Shown: one piece after another, positions 26,733-35,070 of the stretch
How positions within the stretch are numbered: position 1 is the stretch's first letter
How the letters are laid out: every line of letters begins with the position of its first letter
Source: Alteromonas gilva
GTDB lineage: Bacteria > Pseudomonadota > Gammaproteobacteria > Enterobacterales > Alteromonadaceae
Assembly: GCF_028595265.1 (NCBI RefSeq)
Contig: NZ_JAQQXP010000001.1
Location: 1,984,001 to 2,048,000, forward strand
DNA: 64,000 bases
Direction of reading: 5' to 3'
Notes under the pieces: model-generated
What the model saw: the letters and a program-made list of their open reading frames with translations, nothing else
What the model was told of the DNA's origin: nothing
Databases searched by the model: none
Position numbers and translations under genes: made by a program

Positions 26733-27679
26733 GTGTCCGGTTTGTCGCAGATGTCGGCGGCACTAACATTCGTGTAGCAAAAGTCACTGAGCAGGGTCTG
26801 AGTGATATTAAAAAGTACCTGTGCAAAGACTTCGCCAGTATTGATTTAGCGTTACATCGGTATTTTAGCGATGTCGGTGAGCAATTCAGTGCGGGGTGTA
26901 TTGCCATCGCCTGTCCGGTTGTGGCGGATGAGGTGGTAATGACCAATCACAGCTGGTCGTTTTCGCAGCGCGCGTTAAAACAACAGTTAGGGTTAACCGA
27001 TCTGTTTGTGATTAATGATTTTACCGCTGTCGCCCATTCACTGCCGGTGCTGTCTGAGTCACAACTTATTCAGGTCGGTCCCGGCACCGCCCTGCCACAA
27101 GGGAATAAAGTGGTATTCGGTGCTGGCACAGGCCTGGGTGTAGAGCATATGATGCTGACCTCCAGCGGCTGGAAAACCCTCGATGGTGAGGGCGGGCATG
27201 TTGACTTTGCGCCGGTTGATGAGACTGATATCGTCATTTGGCGGCATCTACAGTCTGAGCTGGACAGAGTATCAGCAGAAGATGTGTTGTCGGGTCGTGG
27301 TTTATTAAATATATACCGCGCCCTGGCAATTCACGATGGGCAATCGCCTGTCGTAACCGACCCCGCTCAGGTAACTGAGCAGGCGTTGGCTGGCAAATGT
27401 TCTATTTGCCTGGCAGCACTGACTCAGTTTTGTCGCATTATGGGTAATTTTGCCGGAAACCTGGCGCTTAACCTGGCAACAACTGGTGGTGTATTTATTG
27501 GTGGCGGTATTGCCACACGCTTCACCGACTTTTTGATTGATAGTGATTTTAGAGCCAGTTTTGAAGCAAAAGGACGTATGAAGCATTACGTTAAAGACAT
27601 TCCGACATACCTGATTAATGAGCCGGATCATGGTTTATTAGGTGCATCAGCGTATTTACAACAACAGATTGCGAGTTGA
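26729..27679 (+). CDS. glk: Glucokinase
   Basis: A 316-aa non-ROK bacterial glucokinase (E. coli Glk type). The N-terminal ATP-binding VRFVADVGGTNIRVAKV, the sugar-binding LFVINDFTAVAHSLPVL and the glycine-rich VVFGAGTGLGVEHMM are followed by LDGEGGHVDFAP. It phosphorylates glucose with ATP, supplying zwf. It overlaps edd by an ATGA junction, and eda starts 4 nt after its stop, so it is embedded in the operon. Confidence 0.95.
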   Translation: MSVRFVADVGGTNIRVAKVTEQGLSDIKKYLCKDFASIDLALHRYFSDVGEQFSAGCIAIACPVVADEVVMTNHSWSFSQRALKQQLGLTDLFVINDFTAVAHSLPVLSESQLIQVGPGTALPQGNKVVFGAGTGLGVEHMMLTSSGWKTLDGEGGHVDFAPVDETDIVIWRHLQSELDRVSAEDVLSGRGLLNIYRALAIHDGQSPVVTDPAQVTEQALAGKCSICLAALTQFCRIMGNFAGNLALNLATTGGVFIGGGIATRFTDFLIDSDFRASFEAKGRMKHYVKDIPTYLINEPDHGLLGASAYLQQQIAS

Positions 27680-27683
27680 TTTT

Positions 27684-28325
27684 ATGACAAATTGGAAAAG
27701 TTCGCCGGCAGATATTTTCGCAGCGGGCCCAGTCGTTCCGGTACTGGTTATTGAAGATGTAGAAAAAGCAGTACCTCTGGCCCATGCATTAATGGCCGGT
27801 GGTATAAAAGTACTGGAAGTGACGCTGCGTACTCCCGCTGCACTGGACGTAATCAAACGCATTGCTGATGAAGTACCTGATGCCCTCATAGGGGCAGGTA
27901 CGGTGACCAATGCGCAACAGCTTAAGCAAGTTGTTGAAGCCGGCGCTAAGTTTGCGATAAGTCCGGGTATGACTGATGATTTGCTAAAAGCAGGTCTTGA
28001 ATTTGATATTCCGCTTATTCCTGGTATATCGTCTACCTCAGATTTGATGAAAGCCAAAGATGCCGGTTACACGTATCTGAAGTTTTTCCCGGCTGAGGCC
28101 TCTGGCGGTGTAAAAGCCATTAAGTCTATCAGCGGGCCGTTTCCGGACACTGTATTCTGCCCAACTGGCGGTATTGGTCCGGGTAACTACAACGACTACC
28201 TTGCATTGCCAAATGTACGATGTGTTGGCGGTTCATGGTTGGCTCCGGATGATGCGATTAACTCGGGTGACTGGAATCGTATTACCGAACTGGCCAAAGA
28301 AGCGGTCGCGAACGCTATCAAGTAA
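27684..28325 (+). CDS. eda: KHG/KDPG aldolase
   Basis: A 213-aa class I aldolase that splits 2-keto-3-deoxy-6-phosphogluconate into pyruvate and glyceraldehyde-3-phosphate. The catalytic glutamate lies in KVLEVTLRTPAALDVI, and the Schiff-base lysine in YTYLKFFPAEASGG. CPTGGIGPGNYNDYLALPNV forms the phosphate site. The ATG at 27684 (MTNWKSSPADIF) is preferred over an upstream in-frame ATG that overlaps glk by 38 nt, because homology starts here. Last gene of the operon; a terminator follows. Confidence 0.97.
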   Translation: MTNWKSSPADIFAAGPVVPVLVIEDVEKAVPLAHALMAGGIKVLEVTLRTPAALDVIKRIADEVPDALIGAGTVTNAQQLKQVVEAGAKFAISPGMTDDLLKAGLEFDIPLIPGISSTSDLMKAKDAGYTYLKFFPAEASGGVKAIKSISGPFPDTVFCPTGGIGPGNYNDYLALPNVRCVGGSWLAPDDAINSGDWNRITELAKEAVANAIK

Positions 28326-28342
28326 GCAGCTCGCTTAGTGAG

Positions 28343-28378
28343 AAAAAGGGCGGTACCTAGTCAGGGCTGCCCTTTTTT
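28343..28378. terminator. Terminator after eda, shared with the yeaD-like gene
   Basis: AAAAAGGGC (28343-28351) pairs with GCCCTTTTT (28369-28377), with a T-run on the right and an A-run on the left. It can act on both converging transcripts. Confidence 0.8.
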
Positions 28379-28384
28379 ATGCCT

Positions 28385-29227
28385 TCAAATAATAGTTTGC
28401 ACAAGACGGTGAGTTTCGCCTGGCTCCAGAGTGATTCCATTGGTGACGGCTGTTTCTACACAGAGCATGTGTTTATAGCCAAATGCATCCATATCCGTTA
28501 TAGACGCTGCACTTTGCCAGGGGTTCCACACCACAATGCTGTCGTGATTAGCCGATTGTATGGTAATCACCTGTTGGCCTTTTTCGATGATATGGAGTTC
28601 TGCTGGCGACTCCTGATGAATCCGATCCGTTTGCCCGCTTAAGGTATAAGGCGAGGGGGTTTGTTTTACTTCACCCTTATCAAGTTTATCTTTATATTCC
28701 CCGGTTAATCCCTGGATTTGGGCTTCATGGATATCTTGAACGGCTAAATAGCTGTGTAACGCACAATTAAAATCAAAAGCGTGTGAAGAGGTGTTGATCG
28801 TTTCCAGCGTCACTGTGAGTTGTTCGCCAATGACCAGATGCAACTTTACCTCGCTACTGAATGCGACGCCCTGGCCTTGTGTGGTATCAGGTACGAGGGT
28901 CAGCGATGTGGACCTGCCGTCATCACTGTCTGAGCTTTCAATCGTCCACTTTTGGGTACGCAGAATGCCGTGAGAGGGTAAATCTTTTGAACTACCGTGG
29001 TCGTTACCAAACCAGGGCCAGCATAGTGGAATACCGCCCCGGATGGCGCGTTCACCATTTAATATTGCAACCGGACTGAGCCATAACCTGTCGCGGTTAT
29101 CCGCTTTGGGGATGAAAGACAACACATGGCCGCCGAATAAACTGATGCGGCAGATTGCAGACTTGTTCTCGATAATCAAAAACTGATTGTTATCCCTTTC
29201 GACAACTCTTAAAGATGGGTCACTCAT
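28385..29227 (-). CDS. yeaD: YeaD-like glucose-6-phosphate 1-epimerase
   Basis: A 280-aa aldose-1-epimerase-fold protein of the YeaD (D-hexose-6-phosphate mutarotase) type. It contains ICRISLFGGHVLSFIPKADN, then RAIRGGIPLCWPWFGNDHGS, FDFNCALHSYLAVQDIHEAQ and FGYKHMLCVETAVTNG. The catalytic histidine and glutamate fall in the last two segments. It probably balances the anomers of glucose-6-phosphate, the substrate of Zwf. It lies downstream of gap on the same strand but behind a terminator. Confidence 0.88.
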   Translation of the reverse strand: MSDPSLRVVERDNNQFLIIENKSAICRISLFGGHVLSFIPKADNRDRLWLSPVAILNGERAIRGGIPLCWPWFGNDHGSSKDLPSHGILRTQKWTIESSDSDDGRSTSLTLVPDTTQGQGVAFSSEVKLHLVIGEQLTVTLETINTSSHAFDFNCALHSYLAVQDIHEAQIQGLTGEYKDKLDKGEVKQTPSPYTLSGQTDRIHQESPAELHIIEKGQQVITIQSANHDSIVVWNPWQSAASITDMDAFGYKHMLCVETAVTNGITLEPGETHRLVQTII

Positions 29228-29335
29228 GAGTCTAATTCCCTTAACCAGCTAAATAACTATTGACGGTTTTATAATAACCTTAAGTGTAAGCTGATTGACA
29301 GTTAGGTTTGTGAAAAACGTATGTATATCGCTATT

Positions 29336-29375
29336 AAAAAAAAAAGGTGAGATACCAGTTCAGTATCACACCTTT
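29336..29375 (-). terminator. Rho-independent terminator of gap
   Basis: A 14-bp stem with one A-A mismatch (AAAAGGTGAGATAC at 29341-29354 against 29362-29375) is followed on the minus strand by a long T-run. It lies 39 nt after the gap stop. Confidence 0.9.
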
Positions 29376-29414
29376 TGTTCAAACTTGATAATAGAAATTA
29401 TCTAATCAACTTAT

Positions 29415-30410
29415 CTACTTACTGATATGGGCAACCAGTTCCAGGACTTTATTCGAATAACCCCATTCGTTGTCATACCAGGAAACGACCTTAACGAATT
29501 TATCGGTAAGTGCGATACCTGCGGTGGCATCGAATATACTGGTCCGGGCATCACCAACGAAATCGTTAGAAACTACCGCGTCTTCAGTGTAGCCCAGGAT
29601 GCCTTTCAATTCGCCTTCAGAAGCGGTTTTCATGGCTTCACAAATGGCTTCATAACTGGTGGCTGTGGCTAAGTTAACCGTGAGATCTACCACTGATACA
29701 TTAGGCGTTGGTACGCGGAATGCCATACCGGTAAGTTTGCCATTCAGTGCCGGGATAACCTTACCTACTGCTTTGGCTGCGCCAGTAGACGATGGAATAA
29801 TATTCTGACCAGCACCGCGGCCACCACGCCAGTCTTTCATCGACGGGCCGTCTACGGTCTTCTGCGTTGCAGTAGTTGCATGCACTGTCGTCATTAAACC
29901 ATCAACAATACCAAACTTGTCGTTAAGTACTTTGGCGATAGGAGCCAGACAGTTAGTGGTGCACGATGCGTTTGAAACGATGGTCTCACCGGCATAGCTG
30001 TCCTGGTTCACGCCCATAACAAACATTGGGGTGTCGTCTTTTGAAGGCGCAGACATCACCACTTTCTTGGCGCCTGCTTCGATATGCTTACTGGCCGTTT
30101 CTTTAGTCAAAAACAGACCGGTTGATTCCACTACTACATCTACATCAACGTCTGACCATTTCAGTTGTGCCGGATCTTTTTCGGCGGTCACACGAATTTT
30201 GGTGCCGTCTACAATTAATTGGCCATTATCAATGCTAATATCAGCGTTGAAAATACCATGAGTTGAATCGTATTTTAGTAGGTATGCAATGTAATCAGGG
30301 TCCAACAAATCGTTGATCGCAACTACTTCAATGTCTTGTCTGCTCGCTGCTGCGCGCATTACGAGCCGGCCTATTCTGCCAAACCCATTGATCCCGACGC
30401 GTATTGTCAT
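29415..30410 (-). CDS. gapA: Glyceraldehyde-3-phosphate dehydrogenase (GapA type)
   Basis: A 331-aa NAD-dependent GAPDH. The Rossmann motif VGINGFGRIGRLVMRAAAS, the catalytic-cysteine segment SNASCTTNCLAPIAKVL and WYDNEWGYSNKVLELV are all intact. It oxidises glyceraldehyde-3-phosphate produced by Eda. A HexR-like box lies about 94 nt upstream and a strong terminator downstream. It is divergent from malQ. A second, longer GAPDH is encoded at 40662-42107. Confidence 0.97.
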   Translation of the reverse strand: MTIRVGINGFGRIGRLVMRAAASRQDIEVVAINDLLDPDYIAYLLKYDSTHGIFNADISIDNGQLIVDGTKIRVTAEKDPAQLKWSDVDVDVVVESTGLFLTKETASKHIEAGAKKVVMSAPSKDDTPMFVMGVNQDSYAGETIVSNASCTTNCLAPIAKVLNDKFGIVDGLMTTVHATTATQKTVDGPSMKDWRGGRGAGQNIIPSSTGAAKAVGKVIPALNGKLTGMAFRVPTPNVSVVDLTVNLATATSYEAICEAMKTASEGELKGILGYTEDAVVSNDFVGDARTSIFDATAGIALTDKFVKVVSWYDNEWGYSNKVLELVAHISK

Positions 30411-30503
30411 AACATGCCTCTGTATCGTTAGTTAATAAATTGAAAAATAATTACGTAAAGTATGGATCAAAACTACCTTTAAGGCAAAGCCTAATACATT
30501 TTT

Positions 30504-30518
30504 TGTTGCAAAATTACA
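30504..30518. promoter_or_regulatory. HexR-like operator between gap and malQ
   Basis: TGTTGCAAAATTACA has an intact ATTACA half-site and a partly degenerate other half. It is centred about 100 nt upstream of gap and about 136 nt upstream of malQ, so it could affect either. Confidence 0.55.
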
Positions 30519-30646
30519 AAACTAAACTATGCAAACGTATTCAATTTTACCTCAGAAATTCTTAAACAATAATGTACAGTATTGTTTATTGGTCAATGCC
30601 GACTCATCGTACTGGCGTTGCGTTATCTCACACACAGGAACTACTC

Positions 30647-32842
30647 ATGACTAATCAGCTTTTACAAAAGCTTGTCGAAATGCGGGGTATCGAAACCCAT
30701 TATGTTGATGCATGGGGAAACCCGGCCGTTATCTCCGAGGCCAGTCAGGCAAAACTGTTGCAGGCACTCGGTTATGAAATCGGTAACGAATCAGTGATAG
30801 CTGAACAGCTCGAAACAGAAATTGCAATGGTATGGTCAAAGCCGCTCGATCCGGTCAGCGTCATACGCACCACCGACGAACGGTATTTTCGCTTGCGTTT
30901 GCCACTACCGCAGGTGAATGAGACGTATAATGTCACCATTACCGAGGAAACCGGCGAGACGCATACCTTTAATGTTATAGCAGTTGATCATGATTTGCTC
31001 AATGTGGGTGAGGTGGACGACCTTGAGTTTCATGAATACGCAATCCCCATTACGGTGGAGTTACCGCTGGGCTATCATCAGTTGAGCGTGAGCTTTGAAA
31101 CGACTGATATAGCAACAATGCGCCTTATCATGGCGCCGCCAGCGTGCTATCAACCAGACGTTGTCGAAAGTGGCAATAAACAATGGGGGTTGAGCGTACA
31201 GCTTTACTGTTTGCGCAGTGAAACCAACTGGGGCATTGGTGATTTTTCGGATCTGACCACTCTGGTGACTCAGGCGGGGGCATTGGGGGCTGGTTTTATA
31301 GGGTTAAATCCCATTCATGCGCTGTATCCGTCTAACCCCGAAGCCTGCAGTCCGTACGGCCCGTCTTCGCGTCGCTGGTTGAACTTTTTGTATATCGACG
31401 TGACTGCCATGCCGTGTTTCGACAGCGACAGCGTGCAAAAAGTGGTAAATTCTGCTGATTTTCAGGCTCGCTTACAGTACGTCAGGCAAACCGAATTTGT
31501 TGATTACAGCGCCGTAACTGAATTAAAAATGGCGGCGTTAAAGCCACTGTTCGATGCCTACTACAACGCCTATTTGACTAAAAATACCAAACAAAACAGA
31601 GCGTTTAAGTCGTTTATTAAGGTTGGCGGTGAAAGCCTGCAAATGTTGGCGACCTACGATGCGATGCAAGAGTATTTACAGGCAAGCGGTAAAGAGGCCT
31701 GGGGATGGCCTGTTTTCCCAGCCGAGTGGCAGGATTTTCACAACGATGCGGTGGCGAAGTTTGCCCGCCAGCACAAGCACCGCATTACGTTTTACCTGTT
31801 TTTGCAATGGCAGGCAGCAGAGCAACTCGACCAGGCGAATCAGGCGGCTGTTGATGCTGGAATGGGGATTGGTATTTACCGCGATCTGGCGGTTGGTGTC
31901 AGTGAGGGAAGCGCTGAAATATGGGGCAATAAAGATTTATACTGCACTGGCGCCAGCGTTGGTGCACCGCCGGATGTGTTGGGCCCGCTGGGGCAAAATT
32001 GGGGACTGCCGCCCATGGATCCTGCCATGTTATTCGAACAGGGCTATCAGCCGATCATCGATTTGTTTGATTCGAATATGCAATCTTCCGGTGCACTGCG
32101 AATTGATCATGTCATGGGGTTATTGCGACTGTGGTGGGTGAGCAAAGGCGATCACGCCAAAGCCGGTGGTTATGTCTATTATCCAATTGAGGATTTGCTG
32201 GCTATTTTAGCCCTTGAAAGTCATCGTCACCAGGCCATGGTCATTGGCGAAGATTTGGGCACGGTGCCCGAAGAAATTCGTCAGACACTGTGTGACAATG
32301 GTGTGTTTTCGTATCGGGTGTTCTTTTTTGAAAAAGCTAAAGATGGTGGTTTTTATTCGCCATCCCATTATCCTGTACAAAGTATGGCAACGTTAACCAC
32401 CCATGATATGCCGACGTTAATTGGTTACTGGCACTGTCTCGATCTTGAGCTGGGTAAGCAGTTGCAGCTTTACACTGACGACGCTGTGCTGCAAACGCTG
32501 TACGACTCGCGACATGAAGATAAGCAGGCAATCCTTGACTCATTGCATGGCCATGGTCATGCTGACAACAGTATCGGCCGTCATGTAAGTGATGTCGGGA
32601 TGACCAGAAACCTCAATCATGCGTTACAAACTCATATGTCGTATGGCAGTAGCACGCTGCTTAGCCTGCAACTTGAGGATTGGTTGGAAATGGATAAACC
32701 GGTGAACGTACCCGGCACCTTTAAAGAGTATCCTAACTGGCGACGCAAGCTGTCACGCAACTTAGGCGATATTTTTAAAGATCCGGATATTCAGGCATTG
32801 GCTGCCAGAATCGAGCAGGGACGGCGCGCCGCGAGCCGTTAA
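30647..32842 (+). CDS. malQ: 4-alpha-glucanotransferase (amylomaltase)
   Basis: A 731-aa GH77 enzyme that transfers maltodextrin segments and releases glucose. An N-terminal beta-rich extension (about residues 1-160) precedes the catalytic barrel with WGLSVQLYCLRSETNWGIGD, the nucleophile region VGAPPDVLGPLGQNWGLPPM, RIDHVMGLLRLWWV, VIGEDLGTVPEEIRQ and TTHDMPTLIGYW. The ATG at 30647 has AGGAAC as ribosome binding site 6 nt upstream, whereas the open frame further upstream does not resemble MalQ. First gene of malQ-glgB-glgX. Confidence 0.95.
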   Translation: MTNQLLQKLVEMRGIETHYVDAWGNPAVISEASQAKLLQALGYEIGNESVIAEQLETEIAMVWSKPLDPVSVIRTTDERYFRLRLPLPQVNETYNVTITEETGETHTFNVIAVDHDLLNVGEVDDLEFHEYAIPITVELPLGYHQLSVSFETTDIATMRLIMAPPACYQPDVVESGNKQWGLSVQLYCLRSETNWGIGDFSDLTTLVTQAGALGAGFIGLNPIHALYPSNPEACSPYGPSSRRWLNFLYIDVTAMPCFDSDSVQKVVNSADFQARLQYVRQTEFVDYSAVTELKMAALKPLFDAYYNAYLTKNTKQNRAFKSFIKVGGESLQMLATYDAMQEYLQASGKEAWGWPVFPAEWQDFHNDAVAKFARQHKHRITFYLFLQWQAAEQLDQANQAAVDAGMGIGIYRDLAVGVSEGSAEIWGNKDLYCTGASVGAPPDVLGPLGQNWGLPPMDPAMLFEQGYQPIIDLFDSNMQSSGALRIDHVMGLLRLWWVSKGDHAKAGGYVYYPIEDLLAILALESHRHQAMVIGEDLGTVPEEIRQTLCDNGVFSYRVFFFEKAKDGGFYSPSHYPVQSMATLTTHDMPTLIGYWHCLDLELGKQLQLYTDDAVLQTLYDSRHEDKQAILDSLHGHGHADNSIGRHVSDVGMTRNLNHALQTHMSYGSSTLLSLQLEDWLEMDKPVNVPGTFKEYPNWRRKLSRNLGDIFKDPDIQALAARIEQGRRAASR

Positions 32843-32881
32843 TTTAATTTCTGTCACGGGCAGAAGAAGTAGGAGTCACCA

Positions 32882-35068
32882 ATGCATTTTGAAGGGCAGT
32901 TAGCGCAGGCACAATGCAGCACGCCGTTTTCAGTATTAGGGCCACAGTCATCCGGCAATAACGTATTTATTCAGTGCTGGATGCCTTATGCGTCTGCGGT
33001 GAAGGTTATTCAGGCCCGTGACGGTCAGCTGTTGGGACGCTTAACGGCGAGTAACAAAAACGGCTTATTTAATGGCGTAATCCAGGGCTTGCAGGCGGGC
33101 GTTATTTATCGTTTTACGGTGACAACCGATAGCGGTGAAGTCACCTTTACCGATCCCTATCAGTTTCAGTCACAAGCCTACCATGGCGTCCATTTTATCG
33201 ATCACGTGCCGCAAAATATCTACCGTCAGGCCGGTGCTCAGCGAGTGATTCTCGGTGACGGCGATTACACCGAACAGGGCGTGCGCTTTGCCGTGTTTGC
33301 GCCCAATGCCTCGGCCGTGTCTTTAGTGGGTGATTTTAATGGCTGGGATGGACGTAATCATCCCATGCAAAAAACCGATATGGGCTACTGGGTGTTAGTG
33401 GTGCCGGGACTAACAACCGGTGAGCGTTACAAGTATCAGATTAAAGATGCCAACGGCCATCAGTTACCACTGAAGTCCGATCCGGTTGGGTTTCATCACG
33501 AACAGTATCCGTCGCATGCGTCACTGGTGTACAGTCACGATGACTACCAATGGCATGACGAGCAGTGGTTATCGGCCGCCGCCACACTAAACAAATATCA
33601 TCAGCCGATGAGTATCTACGAAGTGCATCTTGGTTCGTGGAAGCGTCCGGGCGACGCGTCTCAGCGTTATCTTGATTACCGACAGCTGGCCAGTGAACTC
33701 ATCGCTTACGTGACTGAAATGGGCTATACCCATATTGAGTTATTGCCTGTCTCTGAATTCCCCTTCGATGGTTCCTGGGGATATCAGCCGGTGGGATTGT
33801 TTGCGCCCACCAGCCGCTTTGGTTCACCTGACGAATTCAAGCACTTTGTCGATAGCTGTCATCAGCATAACATCGGCGTTATCATTGATTGGGTGCCTGC
33901 GCATTTTCCTGAAGACGCCCATGGTCTGGCCAGGTTTGATGGCACGCATGTGTATGAGTACGAGGATCCTCGCCGGGGCTGGCATCCGGACTGGAACTCG
34001 TGCATTTACGACTTTGGTAAAGGCACGGTTCGTCAGTTTTTAGTGGCAAACGCGCTGTACTGGCTGGAGCATTTTCATATTGACGGGCTGCGCGTCGACG
34101 CCGTGGCCAGTATGCTTTATCTTGACTATTCACGGGAAGAGGGCGAGTGGATCCCTAATATACACGGTGGCAACGAAAATCTCGAAGCTATCAGCCTGCT
34201 GCGTTGGATGAACGAAGAGGTTTATCGCCATTTTCCCCATGCAATGACCATCGCTGAAGAGTCAACCAGTTTTCCTAAAGTGTCCAGACCTGTGTTCGAA
34301 GGCGGGCTCGGGTTTGGCTTTAAGTGGAATATGGGGTGGATGCATGATTCGTTGCATTACATCAGTAAGGATCCGGCTTATCGTTGTTACCATCATTCTG
34401 AAATGACATTCAGCATGGTGTATGCCTTTGATGAAAATTTTGTATTGCCCATTTCTCACGATGAGGTAGTACATGGCAAAGGCAGCCTGATAGGTAAAAT
34501 GCCTGGCGACGAGTGGCAGCAGGCTGCCAACCAACGCTGTTACGCAGCCTTCATGTATGGCCATCCCGGTAAAAAACTCAACTTTATGGGCAACGAAATT
34601 GCCCAAAGCAGTGAGTGGAACCATGATGCGTCAGTAGACTGGTCATTACTTGAGTACGACAAGCACCGCGGCATGCAGCGTTTATATCGCGATCTCAATA
34701 AGCTGTATAAAACCTTGCCAGCCTTGCATCAACTTGATCATGACCCGGCGGGCTTTAGCTGGCTGGATCTGCATAATAACGAACACAGTATCTTTTCCTT
34801 CGTGCGCCACGCTAAGGAAGGCGGCCAGCAGGTTTATGTGATCAGCAATATGACCCCGCAGCCCCACGAGGACTTCCGCCTTGGCGTGCAGCAAGCAGGG
34901 CAATACACACTGGCACTGAATACCGATGACAGCGTATACTGGGGCAGTGGTTTTGCCAGCCCTGGGCACTGCGCAGCTGAAGCGATACCATGGAACCATC
35001 AGCCATATTCTATTAATATAAATTTACCTCCATTAGCGACGTTGTTTATCGTTTACGACAAGGATTAA
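32882..35068 (+). CDS. glgB: 1,4-alpha-glucan branching enzyme
   Basis: A 728-aa GH13 enzyme that makes alpha-1,6 branches in glycogen. Two N-terminal CBM48/carbohydrate-binding domains (about 1-115 and 115-220, with RFAVFAPNASAVSLVGDFNG and WDGRNHPMQ) precede the catalytic barrel. The GH13 motifs are VIIDWVPAHFP, the nucleophile motif IDGLRVDAVASMLYLDYSRE, TIAEESTSFP and PISHDEVVHGKGSL. The length matches the long GlgB form. It lies 39 nt after malQ, with an AGGAG ribosome binding site. Confidence 0.97.
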   Translation: MHFEGQLAQAQCSTPFSVLGPQSSGNNVFIQCWMPYASAVKVIQARDGQLLGRLTASNKNGLFNGVIQGLQAGVIYRFTVTTDSGEVTFTDPYQFQSQAYHGVHFIDHVPQNIYRQAGAQRVILGDGDYTEQGVRFAVFAPNASAVSLVGDFNGWDGRNHPMQKTDMGYWVLVVPGLTTGERYKYQIKDANGHQLPLKSDPVGFHHEQYPSHASLVYSHDDYQWHDEQWLSAAATLNKYHQPMSIYEVHLGSWKRPGDASQRYLDYRQLASELIAYVTEMGYTHIELLPVSEFPFDGSWGYQPVGLFAPTSRFGSPDEFKHFVDSCHQHNIGVIIDWVPAHFPEDAHGLARFDGTHVYEYEDPRRGWHPDWNSCIYDFGKGTVRQFLVANALYWLEHFHIDGLRVDAVASMLYLDYSREEGEWIPNIHGGNENLEAISLLRWMNEEVYRHFPHAMTIAEESTSFPKVSRPVFEGGLGFGFKWNMGWMHDSLHYISKDPAYRCYHHSEMTFSMVYAFDENFVLPISHDEVVHGKGSLIGKMPGDEWQQAANQRCYAAFMYGHPGKKLNFMGNEIAQSSEWNHDASVDWSLLEYDKHRGMQRLYRDLNKLYKTLPALHQLDHDPAGFSWLDLHNNEHSIFSFVRHAKEGGQQVYVISNMTPQPHEDFRLGVQQAGQYTLALNTDDSVYWGSGFASPGHCAAEAIPWNHQPYSININLPPLATLFIVYDKD

Positions 35069-35070
35069 TT

